From assembly GCF_900114545.1 (NCBI RefSeq), contig NZ_FOTI01000002.1, positions 96,343 to 160,342 of the forward strand: a stretch of DNA of 64,000 nucleotides. Reading direction: 5' to 3'. Source of the stretch: Halanaerobium salsuginis. Its GTDB lineage: Bacteria; Bacillota; Halanaerobiia; Halanaerobiales; Halanaerobiaceae. Below, piece after piece: positions 63,573 to 64,000 of the stretch. The notes under the pieces are model-generated. The model made no database searches. It was not told where the DNA came from and saw nothing but the letters and a program-made list of their open reading frames with translations. The stretch's first letter is position 1, and the number at the start of each line of letters is the position of its first letter. Both the position numbers and the translations under genes were made by a program.

Positions 63573-63831
63573 AATTTACCTCCTACTTAAAAATAAAGCT
63601 TAAAATTTTTATTTTGCTTGAACTATTTTTTTACTTATGTAAAGTAATTTTAACATAAAGATAGTTCTATAGATAGTGCTATTAATAACTAATTCTTTCT
63701 TAGAACCTGCAATTCCTGCATTTATTTTAGTATAAATCGTTTTTGATAAATTATTATTTTATTCACAATTTAATTTAAATTCAGCCACTATTTTTTTAAA
63801 TTTAACTTCACTTATTTATTTAGTTTCTTGC

Positions 63832-63860
63832 TTGACAAAATTATCTATTTGGGTTACAAT
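63832..63860 (+). promoter_or_regulatory. Promoter of tRNA-Leu
   Basis: -35 TTGACA (63832-63837), 17-bp spacer and -10 TACAAT (63855-63860), close to consensus, with the tRNA beginning 14 nt downstream. Confidence 0.85.
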
Positions 63861-63873
63861 ATTATTTGTCAGT

Positions 63874-63960
63874 GCGAAAGTGGCGGAACTGGCAGACGCG
63901 CTAGGTTCAGGGTCTAGTGGTCTCACGACCGTGAGGGTTCGAATCCCTCCTTTCGCACCA
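63874..63960 (+). tRNA. tRNA-Leu (CAG)
   Basis: Type II tRNA of 87 nt with CCA encoded. The acceptor arm GCGAAAG pairs with CTTTCGC; the anticodon stem CTAGG/TCTAG encloses the loop TTCAGGG with anticodon CAG and G37. A long variable arm follows, and the T arm contains GGTTCGAATCC. It reads CUG codons. Confidence 0.96.
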
Positions 63961-63977
63961 TTGATATAGCAGTGATA

Positions 63978-64000
63978 AGAGTCCTTTTTGGGCTCTTTTT
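63978..64000 (+). terminator. Intrinsic terminator after tRNA-Leu
   Basis: Stem GAGTCC (63979-63984) with GGGCTC (63990-63995, one G-U), 5-nt loop, T run to the window edge. Confidence 0.88.

Noticed and set aside
63573..63831. Gene-free stretch upstream of nfnA
   Set aside because: Searched for small genes, hairpins and promoters; only isolated -10-like TATACT and TTAAAA without matching -35 boxes were seen.
1..64000. Insertion sequences, prophage genes, CRISPR arrays, toxin-antitoxin pairs
   Set aside because: No transposase, integrase, phage, repeat-spacer or toxin-like pattern was found; the window is ordinary core genome except for the RNA elements listed.

Overview
The window is AT-rich (roughly one third G+C) and reads as the core chromosome of a diderm, halophilic, anaerobic Firmicute, most likely Halanaerobiales (Halanaerobium or a close relative). 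Three things point there: Firmicute gene order and regulators (CodY, Spo0A, SpoVS, PolC, YlxM, ScpAB); a TonB/ExbB/ExbD/outer-membrane-receptor cluster, which requires an outer membrane; and an OLE RNA locus, known from extremophilic and anaerobic Firmicutes. Nearly everything is on the minus strand. The plus strand carries only trkH-trkA, yraN-comM and a tRNA-Leu. I see no insertion sequence, prophage or CRISPR array.

Layout, left to right. 1-9253: 5' part of polC, then ispG, rseP, dxr, an AI-2E-type permease, cdsA, uppS, a 70-aa ORF and frr (isoprenoid, lipid and envelope precursors). 9291-11922: pyrH, tsf and rpsB with terminators and an rpsB promoter. 12097-14869: codY-hslU-hslV behind one promoter. 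15053-15153: an unexplained inverted-repeat element. 15170-18977: topA, smg and dprA behind a consensus promoter. 19138-21371: TrkH/TrkA potassium uptake. 21482-26400: a SIMPL-domain protein and exbD, exbB, tonB and a BtuB-like receptor behind a cobalamin riboswitch. 26911-29265: yraN, comM and queT. 29255-36633: rnhB, rbgA, rplS, an RNA methyltransferase, trmD, rimM, khpA, rpsP, ffh, ylxM and ftsY (translation and protein targeting). 36638-43527: smc, spoVS, rluB, scpB, scpA and a site-2-type protease (chromosome segregation). 43553-51602: tRNA nucleotidyltransferase and a nucleoside/NAD salvage run. 51616-61316: spo0A, recN, nadK, tlyA, dxs, oapA, OLE RNA, ispA, xseB and xseA. 61333-63572: the NfnAB transhydrogenase. 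63874-63960: tRNA-Leu(CAG).

The most notable object is the gene-free, structured, relatively GC-rich segment 58264-58895. Its position (ispA - RNA - small membrane protein - dxs), its size, a perfect 10-bp stem joining its two ends and the adjacent OapA-like membrane protein identify it as OLE RNA (ornate, large, extremophilic). A consensus-like promoter (TTGAAG, 17 bp, TATAAT) sits between the ispA stop codon and the RNA. The second regulatory highlight is the B12 riboswitch and terminator ahead of the TonB-dependent receptor.

Several starts were moved from the longest open frame using ribosome binding sites, promoters and family alignment from memory: codY, hslU (GTG), hslV (TTG), dprA, ylxM (TTG), yraN (TTG), oapA (TTG), dxs, scpB, the AI-2E permease, the M29 peptidase and the TrmD-linked methyltransferase. 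All family assignments are recognition from sequence; no database search was run.
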